A DNA stretch of 64,000 nt from the NCBI GenBank assembly GCA_038502395.1, contig JARJIL010000006.1:39708501-39772500 (forward strand). Reading direction: 5' to 3'. Below the pieces are notes generated by a model that worked only from the letters and a program-made list of their open reading frames with translations, was not told where the DNA came from and searched no databases. Positions 33,751-46,675 of the stretch are shown in pieces (the stretch's first letter is position 1; every line of letters begins with the position of its first letter). Source of the stretch: Dittrichia graveolens. Lineage: Eukaryota; Streptophyta; Magnoliopsida; Asterales; Asteraceae. Made by a program: the position numbers and the translations under genes.

Positions 33751-34635
33751 ATGGCAAATGTTAACAACACAACACCGAATTTATCACTCCGTTCGTTCCT
33801 AGAGAAGGAGAGACTCATAGGAGTGAACTTTGTTGATTGGCATCGGCAATTGCAAATTATCCTTCGACATGAATCAAAGTTGCACATTCTTGAGGAACTC
33901 CTTCCAGAGACACATGCTACCAATACGAGTTAGGCCACTAGATATGCTTTTGAAAAGCATGTCAAAGATACAAAAGAGGTTTCGTGTCTCATGTTGTCGA
34001 CTATGAGCGTCAAGCTGCAAAAGCGGTTTGAGCGAATTAGTGCGTAGAATATGATCAAACTGCTTAAGGACACGTTTCGAGAAAAGGTTAGGCAGGAACT
34101 TTATGAGTGTGTCAAGGCCCTTGTCGGTTGTCAGATGCAGGAAGGTGGGAAAGTTAGTGTTCATGTCCTTCGGATGAAGGAATACATTGACCAAATGGAG
34201 AGGCTAGGTTTTCCCATTGGGAAGGAGCTTGCAGTGAATATGATTCTCCAATCCCTGCCCGCGTCTTATAATGAGTTTGTTAAAAACTATCATATGCACA
34301 AAATGGTGAAATCCTTAATGGAGTTGCACGACATGTTGAAGACTTTCTAGTCTAACACGGCGAAGGGCAAACTCACCTTGTGCATTCCCGCTAATGCTTT
34401 TAACGAACGTGGAACCGTGAAGAAGAAACTGACCTCAAATGGGAAGTTTGGTTTTACCAAGTCTCCCCTAATTGTTGAGTTAAAGGGCAAAAAGTATGCG
34501 CCTCAAAACATAACTCCTCAAGGGGTAGTTTGCTACTTCTACGGTAATGTTGGAAATTGGCGCCGCCACGCCTGCCCTAAGTACCTAGAGGAGATGATAT
34601 CACTCAAGAGGAAAAAAATAGCTCCTTATCTTTAG
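33751..34635 (+). pseudogene. gag: Copia G gag (UBN2 type) with three in-frame TAG stops
   Basis: A single reading frame from the ATG at 33751 (MANVNNTTPNLSLRSFLEKE) to 34635. UBN2-type features: LIGVNFVDWHRQLQIILRHE, SCLMLSTMSVKLQKRFE, VSVHVLRMKEYIDQMERLGF, AVNMILQSLPASYNEFVKNY. A CCHC knuckle near 34530-34590 is damaged (CYFYGNVGNWRRHACP: second Cys replaced, spacing changed). The internal stops at 33931, about 34045 and 34348 are all TAG. It would encode the capsid/nucleocapsid precursor. Confidence 0.85.
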
Positions 34636-34938
34636 GTACATTCATGGTTAACTCCATCGCTCTTCTACTTCTTCAGCTATGTTTATGAAATGCTGGTTAT
34701 GGACTCACGTTTGTTACAAAGTGCATGTGTTAAACGGAAGTAAGCGAATGAGGCGTGGAGAGCTGGACCTCAAGTTGGGAAACTTAAATTTTCTCTCGAA
34801 TGAGAGGATTGGGAGTTGAAATCTCGTCATTCAGTCTAGATAGTTTATTACATTATTAGATATATATTGTCTCCCCTTCGTGGCGAGAGAAATATTATGT
34901 CTATTATGCCTTGGTTAACAATGGTAATACTTTGTAAT

Positions 34939-34940
34939 TG

Positions 34941-34987
<47 letters not shown>

Positions 34988-34988
34988 G
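34939..34988. repeat. (AT)n(GT)n microsatellite
   Basis: Alternating AT for about 30 bases, then GT for about 19, inside decayed Copia G pol. Confidence 0.9.
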
Positions 34989-37300
34989 AATTTGTTTTAA
35001 AGTTTATCCGTGTCGTGGGATTTATAAGCTTTCGCTTAAAAGTAATAGAATAATCATCAATGATATGTTTGAGTCCAAAAATGGTTTGGATAAGTTACCC
35101 TTATGTTTATGTCAATTTAGCCATATAAACAAGACTTGCTTCACCAAGGTCCGTGTGGTTTAGGATCTTGGATACATTTGATAGTTGATCAAATGTCGAG
35201 TACGGAGATTGTTTATTAGTTGAACGTCCTTCGCTGGAGTATGTGAGAGGATTGAAATCTTGTTGAATTATATCACACATGTGTGTGTAATTCGTTCAAG
35301 CAAATCCATGGGGATGACTACATGTGCTTCGTTACCTTTACCGGTGGTGGTAGTAGAGATGGGTGTGTTTGAAACCTTTGAGTTGTTCAAAACTTACCAG
35401 AATGAGGTATGTGGTCAAGAGGGCAAGAAGTTAAGATGCTTAAATCTTGTAGAGATGTTAAGTACCTTAATTTTGAATTTTGTAACCATCATAAGAGTTA
35501 TGAGATTCATCTCACAATTCATTCCTCCTGGACACATTGTTATATGGGGTCATGTAGAGGAAGAATAGGATATTCTTAGATATGATCTGGTCTTGATGGG
35601 TTGCATGTTTGTACCCATGTTTTAGGAACACTTGAAAACGATGGGCGATGTTCTAAATATAGAATCGACAAAGATGGTCTAGTATGCATCTTAGGAGATA
35701 AGACTATAAAGAGTGTCTTTGCTTATCTCAAAGCCTAGATTTTCTAGCCTACACGTAGATGTGAGGTGGAGGAATCCGGGATCTAGAGGTGCTACTCCAT
35801 TAGGAATTCTGCTAAGACCATGGGATATTTGTTTCACAAACTTTTGAGGACAAGTTTTTGTTGCTGAATGGCAAGTGGAAACCTAATAATTCTGGGAGCC
35901 CGTAGGAGTAAATTGAGCCTTAAATGGTAGAACCTGATGTTGGCACTAGCATTCAATCAGTAATGATTGGAACTTAGCATAGCGATGCTGGAATACCTGA
36001 CATAAATCATTATTCTTCCTATATCTGATTGGAGTTGTCGTAAGGCCAGATAGATATATGTTCTATATCTAGTGGAAGACGACTCAATGATGGGTTTTGT
36101 TGAATTCATTAACTATAGGAAGTCGTAGTAGGCCTAGAGTCTGCTAGAAGGAGAGAGGTAACAAGAATGTGATGCAATCCATGTCGGATATCCAAGTATT
36201 GGACTTGGTTGATCCAACACCTTGGTGTAAACCTGAGGGGTGTACATGGATCTTCAAGGTTGAAGACCAGCATGGATAAAGTTGTAGACAACTTCAAATA
36301 CCAACTAGTGGTAAATGTTCCATTATGATTAACCATGAAGATGGTATCATAAGGAAATTCTCCCGGTGGTTATGTTGAAGACTATTCGGATACTCATGGA
36401 TTATAGCTGCCTTCTCATGGCTATGAAGGTATGGCAGTTGAATGTAAATACTGTATTCCTTTGTAGGAATTTTGAGGAGGTGTCTTATCACTCTCCGAGA
36501 GTCTTGTACATCAAAAGTATCCTCGTAAAGTTTACAAGCCGAAGAAGTCCGCTCGCGGACTTAAATAAGCATCTCAAGGTTGTAATCTTCACTTTAATGA
36601 GAAAATCATAGGCTTGAGTTTTCGAGAAGCGAAGATGAAATCAAAATATAGATAAATGCTAGAGCTAGTGGGAGCGTTTGTATTCCTAGGATCGTGTATC
36701 TATGATATACATCTTGTTGAAGACAATGTCCTAGCCTTGCGGTTTTTCAAACCGGTTTAGGAATCGTTGCTTCATAAGAAAATTTAGGAGATACAAAGTG
36801 GACTTTGTGGAGTACAAGATATATTGAAATATGTTCTTCATGTTCGGTGGTGACAAGGAGCTTGAAGTAAGTTGTTGCTTTAAGTGGAGTTGTTGTTGTG
36901 TTGTCAATTGGAATTGTTCTTTAAGCATCATTGACTCTATTGGGTTCTTTTGAGACAATGAGTGTACGATGGCTTATGTACATGAACCATAGTCTTGCAC
37001 ATCATGAAATTGTTGAGATCTTTTGAGACAACGAGGGTACGACGGATCATAGACGAGGACTATTGTTCGAAGCATCGTTAGCTCTATTGGTTTCTTTGAA
37101 ACAATGAGAGTAGGAGCGCTTGGATAAAGCACCATGATCTTGCCGACGCACACTTTATAAGTTATTGGTCGAGAGTAGAGATATGGCGATTATAAAAGTA
37201 CGCACGGATGACACTTTCTGAATCCGTTTACTAAGCTATAGTCGCATGCACTTGATTTACATGCCAGGCTTGAGTTTGTTTTAGTTGAATTTGGTATGTT
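34970..37300 (+). pseudogene. pol: Copia G pol, heavily decayed
   Basis: Order of relics on the plus strand: pre-integrase SHINKTCFTKV (about 35115-35155); integrase FETFELFKTYQNEVCGQEGKKLRCL (35370-35440); RT start MQSMSDIQVLDLVD and GCTWIFKVEDQHG (36170-36275); IAAFSWL-type segment near 36405; ASGSVCIPRIVYL (36660-36705), which stands in place of the YVDD-bearing block; FMFGGDKELEVSC (36838-36870) of RNase H; and TKL/HALDLHARLEF near 37235. Frame changes and stops occur every 50-150 bases and no catalytic motif is intact. The identification relies on the colinear order of weak matches. Confidence 0.7.
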
Positions 37301-37370
37301 TGTGTTGGGGGCATTAAGCAATGACGTGCTTGTGATTGTATTGATTATCAAATGGAGATTTAGTAATGCG

Positions 37371-38689
37371 TGTAACATCCGAAAACCCGGCCTAGTCGTG
37401 AGTAGGTCGGTGGTGAGTGAATTGCGTTTGTTTAAACATGTTTTATTTAATTATGTGATTAAAATGAATATTTTATATCGCATGATTTTATGAGTTAGAT
37501 AAATATAGTTTTTGCACGAGCGTCGTAGAAAATACCTCGTTGTCTGTTAATTAATTATGAAAGATTAATTAATTGGATTATTGTATGCTAGAAAGCAATG
37601 TAGCACACTACGTTTGGGATTATCTTGAAAATATAATATTGACATCTTATTTGAAAAAATCAAGTGTTAAATTAGTTATGATATATGTATATATATGTGT
37701 GTGTATGTATGTGTAAGTGTATGTATGCATGGTGATTCCACCTCATGCTTAATTCAACTGGTGATGTGTGTGCACGTGTACAAGGAAAAATGTGTGGATA
37801 TACTTGACTAAATTAACACCTCCTCATTTGAAATATCTGGATGTCTTATGTGTGTGCAAGTGTGTGTGTGGTGCGACCGATGTGAAGAAGAAACCTCAAG
37901 GAGAAAAGGTAAGTTGAGTTGGGATTTAGTGTTTGAAGAATTCAGAAAAGATTGGTGCATGTTTATAATTATCCTTGTTATATGTTGTAATATTCTGAAT
38001 TTATAATATAATCAAAATCGATTTATGATGTATTTTATATATGGGTAAAAGAAATTATAGTATAATATAGGTTAATTGGGAAACTTATCAATTATAAGAG
38101 TGATTAAAACTATTTAACGATACGCTACTAGTTGGACTGCTACCTGCTCACCCACCATCTTGGTTGGGTGTGCTTGATTCCTCAGTTAGGGTCGTTGAGC
38201 CAGATTTGCAACCCTGCAAGATACGATGCCTGCAAATCCAATCACCACAATGTGATAGGATAACACTGTTTGTGTTACCATGCGATGCTTTATGTGTTAT
38301 GTGATGTTAATGGTTATGTTTATGCTCACTAGCTTTTAAAGCTATCTCCATTCTAGTTTGTATGCTTTTGCAGATATTTATATTTGGTTGTTCCAGGGGT
38401 TACTTTTACGGTGCAGGTACACTCGTTCGTTAATATGATGGTCGGTCTGTATTGATGTTCGTAACAACCGTGTGTAAATTGAAAACCTAGTTGGGTTGTT
38501 TTAAAGATAAGAAATACTCTGATTAGATTTCCGTTGTTTGTTTATCAAACTGAAATATGTTTGAGTAATAAGTTATAAGCAGTCACAATTTGTGTAATAT
38601 CCATGACTTGTAATGTGACAACATCTTAGTAATAATAAAAATCAAATTATTTTATTTTATTTTTGGCAATTTAGTTATAAGTTTGGAGG
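37371..38689 (+). mobile_element. Gypsy-type LTR H, degraded, 3' end not found
   Basis: It starts TGTAACATCCGAAAACCCGG, the common start of the Gypsy LTRs here, and keeps the block order of the D-type LTR: TGCAACCCTGCAA, CCACAATGTGATAGGATA, GCTCACTAGCT and ATGGTCGGT. The expected CGGTGTTACA end is absent; another repeat begins at 38690. It sits at the end of Copia G and no gag follows. Confidence 0.65.
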
Positions 38690-40205
38690 TGATGTGCGTA
38701 TAGCGTACAAGTTTTAAATTTACAAATCCGAGTTATTTAGCACGACTACAACACAAATATGCAAGAGAACCTAATCGTATCGTAGTACATTAAATAAGTA
38801 TGGGTGTCGAACACAAGGGGAACGAATATGATTTTAATATAACTCTACTAATTAAGTATTAAACTAATTTAAACCACTTAAATAGGGGGAATTTAGAATC
38901 TTATCAACAAAGATTCAAACTTTATGATCCAAGTCGCTAAAAAATAGTAACAAGAACCAAGAACAAACCAAAGGAAGTGAAAAGCAACAAACTTTATTGG
39001 AATTAAGCATATAATATGAAGACTCCCTCCCTAGATTTAATGAAACTCTCTTCAAGTCAATCTATTAAGTGCAATAGACTACTAAATCTCATATAACGAT
39101 TCCTACATTGATTAGACTCTTGGTCCGAATATCTAACCCTATAACCATAGAATTAACTAACCTTATGGTCAAGGATTCAATTTAAAGCAAGATTAGTCCT
39201 TTTAGTTCGTATCAATCAAGATTCTACCTTTAATGATTATTTAAATCAGCAAAACATTCAATTAACATATAAAGGTCATCATATGTCATTACACACATTA
39301 AAGTTATAAAAGTCATACAAGCGGATTGGTCCTCCTACTCATGCAAACTCATAATATAAACATGCCAAAACAAGATCTAAAATACATGTGTATCTTTGAT
39401 AGAACTTAAATTCATAAATATATGAAATCTAGTATCATAAACACAAAAAGTAACAAACTTTAAAAAAAATCCATATTTTCTAGAGAGGAATACATGAAAA
39501 ATCAACCAAGAAACATCATAAAATACTTTTGGAAATCAAGAAACATCTGAACTACAGAAGATAAAATAGAAAGAATGATATAACCGGGATGAATCTAAGC
39601 CGAAATCTTCAAATAATAAGCTCCAATCCTCCAAAGTTGAGCTCTACCGCCCCTTGAATGCTTTTGGACGAGTTTTGACAGCGTTTGGATAGTATAAGTT
39701 GGGTTGTTCACCCCAAAACCGATTTGGAGTTGCGTTTATATAGAAAACTGAAAATAGGGGGTCGCGTCGTGACGGGTAAGTGTCGCGTCACGACGAGAGA
39801 GTTTGACGTGACCCAAAACTCTTTTAAAATTTGAAATTTGGTCTTATCAGGTCGCGTCGCGTCTCGATCTCTTTAATGGTCGCGCCGTGATCTTGCATTT
39901 TTAAGGATTGACCATCAAAGTGATTTTTTAGCCGTTTGAGTCTAGTTTCTGTGGCCTTTTGAATCACCTCAATCTGAGTTCGTATGAGTAAGATATGATC
40001 AAAACAGTGGAGATATGTCGGAGCGGATAACTTTTCTTATTTCTCAGTTTTTCCGGTTTTTGCTCAAAACTTTTCATAATCCGCCTTTTTGACCCGAAAT
40101 TCAATAAATGAAGATAATTAAGTATTTTTTACTTATTTACGAACAATAACAGGCTAAAATAAAACAGATATCGCTTAAAATATATATCTAAATTTAGCGA
40201 TATCA
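38690..40205. mobile_element. Solo-LTR-like repeat, lineage unassigned
   Basis: A ~1.5-kb non-coding block with TGATGTGCG at the left and GCGATATCA at the right (TGAT...ATCA). It contains GGGTGTCGAACACAAGGGGA near 38800 and a paired palindrome GTCGCG-T-CGTGAC / GTCGCG-T-CACGAC at 39761-39794. The flanks (GGAGG and AAGGC) do not form a target duplication, so the borders are provisional. Confidence 0.45.
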
Positions 40206-41065
40206 AAGGCAACGACTAGAAGTGTCATGTTAAAAGTGAGAGGGTATTTAAACCTAATTATGGCAAAAAGCCCATGAAATTAGCACTAGCTGTTCATTTT
40301 ATTGTGTGTTCATGTTTTGGTGTTTATGTGTGCTGTTTGTGAGAGCCAAGAAGAGGAGGGAATAGATCTTCATAATTTTTGCACCAATCAACAGGGAATC
40401 AATCAAGTAATGTTCCTTATGCTATTGTGATCATGTAGATGTAGATTTTTTAGTTTTTGATTAAGTATTTAATGAGTTTGGATGGTATCCGGGTGTTCAT
40501 ATATCACAAGCGAGACCGAGAAGAAAACTGAGATGTAGAACCCTTAAAAGTGCTGAATAGCCAAGTGTTGACTAGCAAAGTTTTGAATCACCAAGTGCAA
40601 AACGAGATTTAGGTATTTTGGGTGGTTGGGTTTTCAAGTGTCGGGTGGACAGATAACCCTTAACTAGTAAATGATATGATATTGAAACCCTTCTTGTAGG
40701 TGATTACTAGTAAACGAAAATCTATCAGATATATTGGTTGTACCGTTAATTGTCAATTGAGATGCAAGTTACACTAACTTACTTGTTATTCTAGTGTGAA
40801 TGTATTTGTTATCATATTATAAATGTGTAACTTATGTATATGGTGAATGTGACGAGAAGGATTGTGTAAATGGAGGGAAAAAATAACCCGAACGCAGAAA
40901 CGGCGTAAAACCCTTGGGGTGCCTAGGGTAGTCAACTGTGGTCCTAACGAGATGTAAAACCCTTGGGGTGCCTTGGGTAGTCAAGTATGATTAAAGAGAT
41001 GTAAAACACTTGGGGTGCCTTGGGTATTCATTTGAGAAATGAAATTGTTGTCAGTGCATTGCTTC
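40206..41065. other. Repetitive non-coding DNA with local tandem repeat
   Basis: No gene is recognised. GTAAAACMCTTGGGGTGCC occurs three times, near 40905, 40954 and 41000, each followed by TAGGGTA/TTGGGTA-like sequence, so a 46-49-bp unit is repeated. GTTTGTGAGAGCCAAGAAGA near 40339 looks like an LTR leader. Confidence 0.5.
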
Positions 41066-44000
41066 GGTATTATGTGAATATTATGTTTTGGAATTTGTGT
41101 TTAACTACTAACTTGTACATACCTAGTGTGGTGTGTAAGTTTGTGTCATCGTTAAGCTTAATGTTTACTATTGTTGTTTTATCTATTTTAGGTTAGTACT
41201 GTAAGGGAGCTCCAGGGCAGTGTAGGTATCTCATTTCAAAGTATGTTTATCTCAATTATTTTCTTTTAACGATTTTGATGTATATAGTGATGTTTTTCTC
41301 AATTATACCAAGCTTTATGATTTATATTATTTTTATTGATAGGAAAAACCTTTAAGAGTGTAGTTAATTATTACTAATAATCGGTAATAATCACTTATAA
41401 ATAATTAAAATAGTAGATCTAATAGATAAATATATTTCTTGTATTAGGTAGGGAGCTTATTACAAACTTTGAAATATATTTCAAGGACTTATTACAAACT
41501 TTCACGTACCTATACCTGAGTGAGTATCAGATCCCCTTTTTGGGGGTGAAAAGCATGATTAATATGAACTTTGTATGTTGTCATACGAAATACTTGATTT
41601 GATGTTGGATAAGCACATGTATATGTCATGCAATGCCTAAGTTCAAAGCAGTGTAAGTCCGTGGAAAAACAATTGATACACTATCATTAACTCATTATAA
41701 GCCTATATTTTTGTGGATAGCGCTATTGAGGGTAGGGACGCCCCCACTTAGGGTTGACGAACCTGAAGTGTACATTACTTGAAAATATTTAATTTTTGAT
41801 CTTACGCATGTGAGTTAGACTTACCTCTGCGTATTATATCGAGGGCATCGTTGTGTGAATGGTTTGGTAGTGGCTTAGTGCAAATATTGCTAATATACAA
41901 AAAGATATGTTGTGGTGTTTATAAATGCTGCACAACTAAATTTTATCTTGTGTTAGGTGACAAAGTATCAACCAAAGATAAAATTTTACTTCATGAAAAC
42001 TTTATTTATATTTTTCTTGCACATGAAAAACCTATGATCTCACCAACTTTATAGTTGACCTTTCACTTTTCAATACATGCTTTTTAGGTTAAAGATGTAA
42101 GTGGTACACGACCATGCATCTGTGTGCTTCATCTCATGGATTTCAACCGTTTAATCTTTGTGTTAAATTTTAAGAGAACATAGTTTGAAGTGTTAGTTTT
42201 CATTTGAATCTGATTTCACTAGTTTTTTTTATGAAGATTTGATACTTCAAATTTATTTTATAAGTCACATGTGTTGAATCAGGAAATCTGACCGATTAAA
42301 AAGGGTGCACTTTAAACGTGCGTAACTTGGCCATTATTAGGTCAAAATCTGTCTAGTTTTTCTTAAAAGTATCATTTGTGAATATTATGTTTTGGAATTT
42401 GTATTTAACTACTAACTTGTACATACCTAGTGTGGTGTGTATGTTTGTGTCCCCGTTAAGCTTTATGCTTACTATTGTTGTTTTATCTATTTCAGGTCAG
42501 TACTGTAAGGGAGCTCCAGGGCAGTGAAGGTATCTCATTTCAAAGTATGTTTAACTCAATTATTTTATTTAAACGGTTTTGATGTATATAGTGATGGTTT
42601 TCTCAATTATACCAAGCTTTATGCTTACTATTATTTTGTTTTGATAGGAAAAACCTTTAAGAGTGTAGTTAATTATTACTAATAATCGGTAATAATCACT
42701 TATAAATAATCAAAATAGTAGATCTAATAGATAAATATATTTCTTATATTAGGTAGGGAGCTTTGGTAGATTCAATGACTTATTACAAACTTTCTCGTAC
42801 CTATACCCGAGTGAGTATCATAGCCCCTTTTAAAGTATTTTTATTAAGTTTTTAGGGTGAAAAGCATGATTAATATGAACTTTGTATGTTGTCATACGAA
42901 ATACTTGATTTGATGTTGAATAAGCACTTGTATATGTCATGCAATGCTTAAGTTCAAAGCAATATAAGTCCCGTGGAAAAACAATTGGTACACTACCATT
43001 AATTCATTATGAGCCTATAGTTTTTGTTATACATGGAGTTCTAGGTATCAAAATCATTTGATTCTTTATGCTAAACATAGTTTAAGTGTTAGTTTTCATT
43101 TGAATCTGATTTCACTAGTTTTTATGCAGATTTGATCCTTTAAACTTATTTTATAAGTCACATGTGTTGAATCTGGAAATCTGACCGATTAAAAAGGGTG
43201 CACTTTAAATGTGCATAACTTGGCCATTATTAGGTCAAAATCTGTCTAGTTTTTTTAAAAGTTTCATTTTTGAGTTGTTGATATATTTTGTTTTGAATCA
43301 TGTAAAAATGAGGTCGTATGAGCCTCAAAAATCCTTTTTAGTAAGAGTGTGTCATTTAGACACTAAACAGTGAACTTTTTGTATACTTTTAATTAGTAAA
43401 AATATTAAATATAGTTTATAAATTCCTATAAGTTTACTGAATATTCTAGAAACATGCATTGAGATTGTATAAAAAACATTGAACCTTTATTTGATTTCTA
43501 GAATACAGATTTATAATTTTTAAAGTTTAATTTAAAAGTTTATAAATTTCAATAAGTATTTATGATATAAAGAGATAGGAAAAACCTTTAAGGGTGTAGT
43601 TAATTATTATTAATAATCGGTAATAATCACTTATAAATAATCAAAATAGCAGATCTAATAGATAAATATATTTCTTGTATTAGGTAGGGAGCTTCGGTAG
43701 ATTCAAGAACTTATTACAAACTTTCAGGTACCTATACCCAAGTGAGTATCATAACCCCTTTGTAAAGTATTTTTATTTAGTTTTAGGGTGAAAAGCATGA
43801 TTAATATGAACTTTGTATGTTGTCATACAAAATACTTGATTTGATGTTGAATAAGCACTTGTATATGTTATGCAATGCCTAAGTTCAAAGCAATGTAAGC
43901 CCCGTGGAAAAACAATTGGTACACTACCATTAACTCATTATGAGCCTATAGTTTTGTGGATAGCGCTATTGTGGGTAGGGACGCCCCCACTTAGGGTTTA

Positions 44001-44568
44001 CGAACCTTAAGTGTACATTACTTGAAAATATTTAATTTTTGATCTTACGCATGTGAGTTAGACTTACCTCTGTGTATTAGATCGAGGGCATCGTTGTCCG
44101 AATGATTTGGTAGTGGCTTAGTGCAAATATTGCTAATATACAAAAATATATATTGTTGTGCTTATAAATGTTGGACAACTAAATTTTATCTTGTGTTAGG
44201 TGACAAAGTATCACCCAAAGATAAAATTTTACTTCATGAAAACTTTATTTAATTTTTTTTGCACATGAAAAACCTATGATCTCACCAACTTTATAGTTGA
44301 CCCTTCTCTTTTCAATACATGCTTTTCAGGTTAAAGATGTAAGTGGTAGACGGCCATGCATGTGTGTGCTTCATCTCATGGATTTCAACTGTTTAATCTT
44401 TGTGTTAAATTTAAGATAATATTTTGTACCTTTATTCTGATCTATGTTTTGTAATATTGTAATGATGATACATTTGTGATGATTGTGTTAAGTATTAACT
44501 ACAACCTTAAGCTATGAAATCATCGAGTTGTCATATCTTGTGTGTCCGCTTTAGAGGGGTGTGACAGT
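41066..44568. repeat. Large tandem repeat, three diverged copies
   Basis: The anchor AGGAAAAACCTTTAAG occurs at 41341, 42646 and 43577 (offsets 1305 and 931). Shared blocks around it include AATAATCGGTAATAATCACT, AGCATGATTAATATGAAC, the GGGACGCCCCCACTTAGGGTT block (copies 1 and 3) and AAATCTGACCGATTAAAAAG (between copies 1/2 and 2/3). Copy 2 lacks the CGCCCCCACTT half. The array ends GGGGTGTGACAG at 44568, which could be an LTR terminus. No ORF of note. Confidence 0.8.
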
Positions 44569-45629
44569 CGACAACCGTCATCAAAGCCTTCAGGTCAGTA
44601 ATGAATAAGTGAGTTTAGAAAATATATGAGGTTATAAGTTTAGTTACTGTAAAAATTATATAATAAAACTCTTGGGTTAAGTAGAATTTCCGGTTAAAAG
44701 TTTAAACTCTTAAATTTTAATAAACCGTTAGACAAAACGGCGAAATGAGTGTACTATTAAATTTTAATTGATTTTACATTAGATATGATCTATACTATAT
44801 ATTTTTATGTTAGGTTGAGTTATTTAGTTAATGTATAAAAACTTATGTAAATTTTTGTGATCTAAAGTCTTTTTCCTTAATTTTAAAACCTACTTTTGTA
44901 TTATACTTTTATTATACACACTCACACACACTAGATCTTTACAAACAAATTAAGGCACCACCCCCTTTCTCTTACCACTTCAACTTCCTTGCCTATATAA
45001 GCCCTTCATGACACTTCATTTGCACCTTTACACACATTACTCTCTTCTTCAACTACATATTCGTCTGTCCTGCATACCACCCACGAAATCAGCCTCCAAC
45101 ACATCAAAAACTTTAGTTTTTGAAGGATCTAAACAAAGATCTAAGAGGCAAAAGCTTGGGTAAGTTAATATGTATCAAAATCCTTCATTTCTTCTTCATT
45201 CCATCAATTTTTCTTAAGTTTTCTTTTGATTTTCCTCTTATTTCTTGAGAAACTATGAATGCATGAGTAATCATGTGTTTAGATGGTAGATTTTACACCA
45301 AAGACATGAAAAAGTTCAAAAATGGTGATAATTCATGATCCATACAACTACAACTCGTCCACTCGGGCTACCGAGGGGTTTAAAGGCTTGTTACATACGC
45401 TAAATGCAACCGTGATTCCTACGAAAGTGAGTTAGGTATTTTATTTTATTTTTATTCTATTATTATGGACTAATAATGGTTGCTCGAGTCTTTCATTTTT
45501 GTGGTTTCATGTTGGAGCATTTTACGTCACAAGGAGAGTCGCTATTTTTCCAAATTATGCTTAAATTGTATGGAGTGTATGCTTCAGCGCCTTATTATTA
45601 TCACTCCGATTGCCATTCAAGAGTTAACC
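44569..45629. other. Unassigned LTR-like DNA with promoter-like sequence
   Basis: CTATATAAGCCC near 44993 is a good TATA box, followed by a CT-rich leader, GGCAAAAGCTTGG then GTAAGTTAAT (donor-like, about 45160). No coding sequence is seen. It is probably part of another LTR, truncated at 45629 by the Gypsy LTR. Confidence 0.45.
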
Positions 45630-46404
45630 TGTAACACCCGCGAACCTGGGCTAGTAGATTAGCGGGTTAGCGGTATGTGTTTACTTGTATGAATTTGATT
45701 ATGTGGTCAATTAAATTAATTGGTTTGAGTTAATCAATTTATTAAAAAATATATATATGTGAATATATATATATATATATATAGGTTACTGGAAGATAAA
45801 AGAAAAGGAATTAATGTGTATGCATGTACGTGTAGTATGTATGTATGGTCAAAGGTATGTATGTAAATAGAGGATTAATGGCAAGTACACCTCCTGCTTG
45901 GATTTTGTAAATATGTGTAAGTGTGTATGAATATGGAAAATCGAAATCATCTGCTTGTTCATTTTCAAAAAAAAAAGAAAAAAAAGTGTATGTGTGTGTG
46001 TTTATTTTCTATCGAAGAAAGCTTGAAGGAAGAAGAGTTGCAAACTTGAGTATTTGATTTGGAGATTTGAAGTTTTGTAAATCAAGCAAAGGTTAGCTTA
46101 TGATTCTTGTATGATTGATGAATATTAAGATATGGTTCTTGCTGTGATTTATAAACTTAGAAGTGAAACTCCATGAATGGTTTTGAAGGATTTCAAATAA
46201 ATGGGTTTTGTTTATTTTATCTATTTATATTGTTATAAGATATTCTTGATTCATGAATACATGATTATAGATGTTTGGAAATGATTTTGGTAAGCTTTGA
46301 TAAGATTTGTAAACCTGGAATTTCATCCATGGAGGTTGAGGTTGACAGATTTTGTGTTCGGGAAGATGATGAGAAAACCGATATCTCAAAACCGGTAAGA
46401 CTCG

Positions 46405-46675
46405 AAATCCTATAGTTTGAAATCCTATACTTTGAAATCCTACACTTTGAAATCCTATACTTTGAAATCCTACACTTTGAAATCCTACACTTGAAATCCT
46501 ATACTTTGAAATCCTATACTTTTAAATCCTACACTTTGAAATCCTACACTTTGAAATCCTACACTTTGAAATCTAATACTTTGAAATCCTACACTTTGAA
46601 ATCCTACACTCTGAAATCCTAAACTTTGAAATCCTATACATTGAAATCCTACACTTTGAAATCTGATAGATGAAT
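46405..46675 (+). repeat. 15-bp tandem array, about 18 units
   Basis: The unit AAATCCTACACTTTG is repeated about 18 times with single-base variants; unit 6 is 14 bp. It leads into AATCCGACAC-type words, so it is probably an expansion of the ATCCGA motif common to these LTRs. On the minus strand it translates as a five-residue repeat, a by-product. Confidence 0.9.

Larger units (their letters stand above)
31291..37370 (+). mobile_element. Ty1/Copia element G, decayed, 3' LTR missing
   Basis: A 5' LTR (31291-32103), a primer-binding-like site, a long ~1.6-kb leader, gag (33751-34635) and a strongly decayed pol in the order integrase, RT, RNase H to about 37300. A Gypsy-type LTR starts at 37371 where the Copia 3' LTR would be expected. 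Many stops and frame changes mark it as among the oldest coding elements here. Confidence 0.8.

Noticed and set aside
35260..35568. 102-codon plus-strand ORF as an independent gene
   Set aside because: Its middle matches a Copia integrase segment (FETFELFKTYQNEV), so it is a piece of decayed Copia G pol.
38690..40205. Complete solo LTR with target duplication
   Set aside because: TGAT...ATCA ends look right but the flanking five bases (GGAGG and AAGGC) differ, so I list it only as solo-LTR-like.
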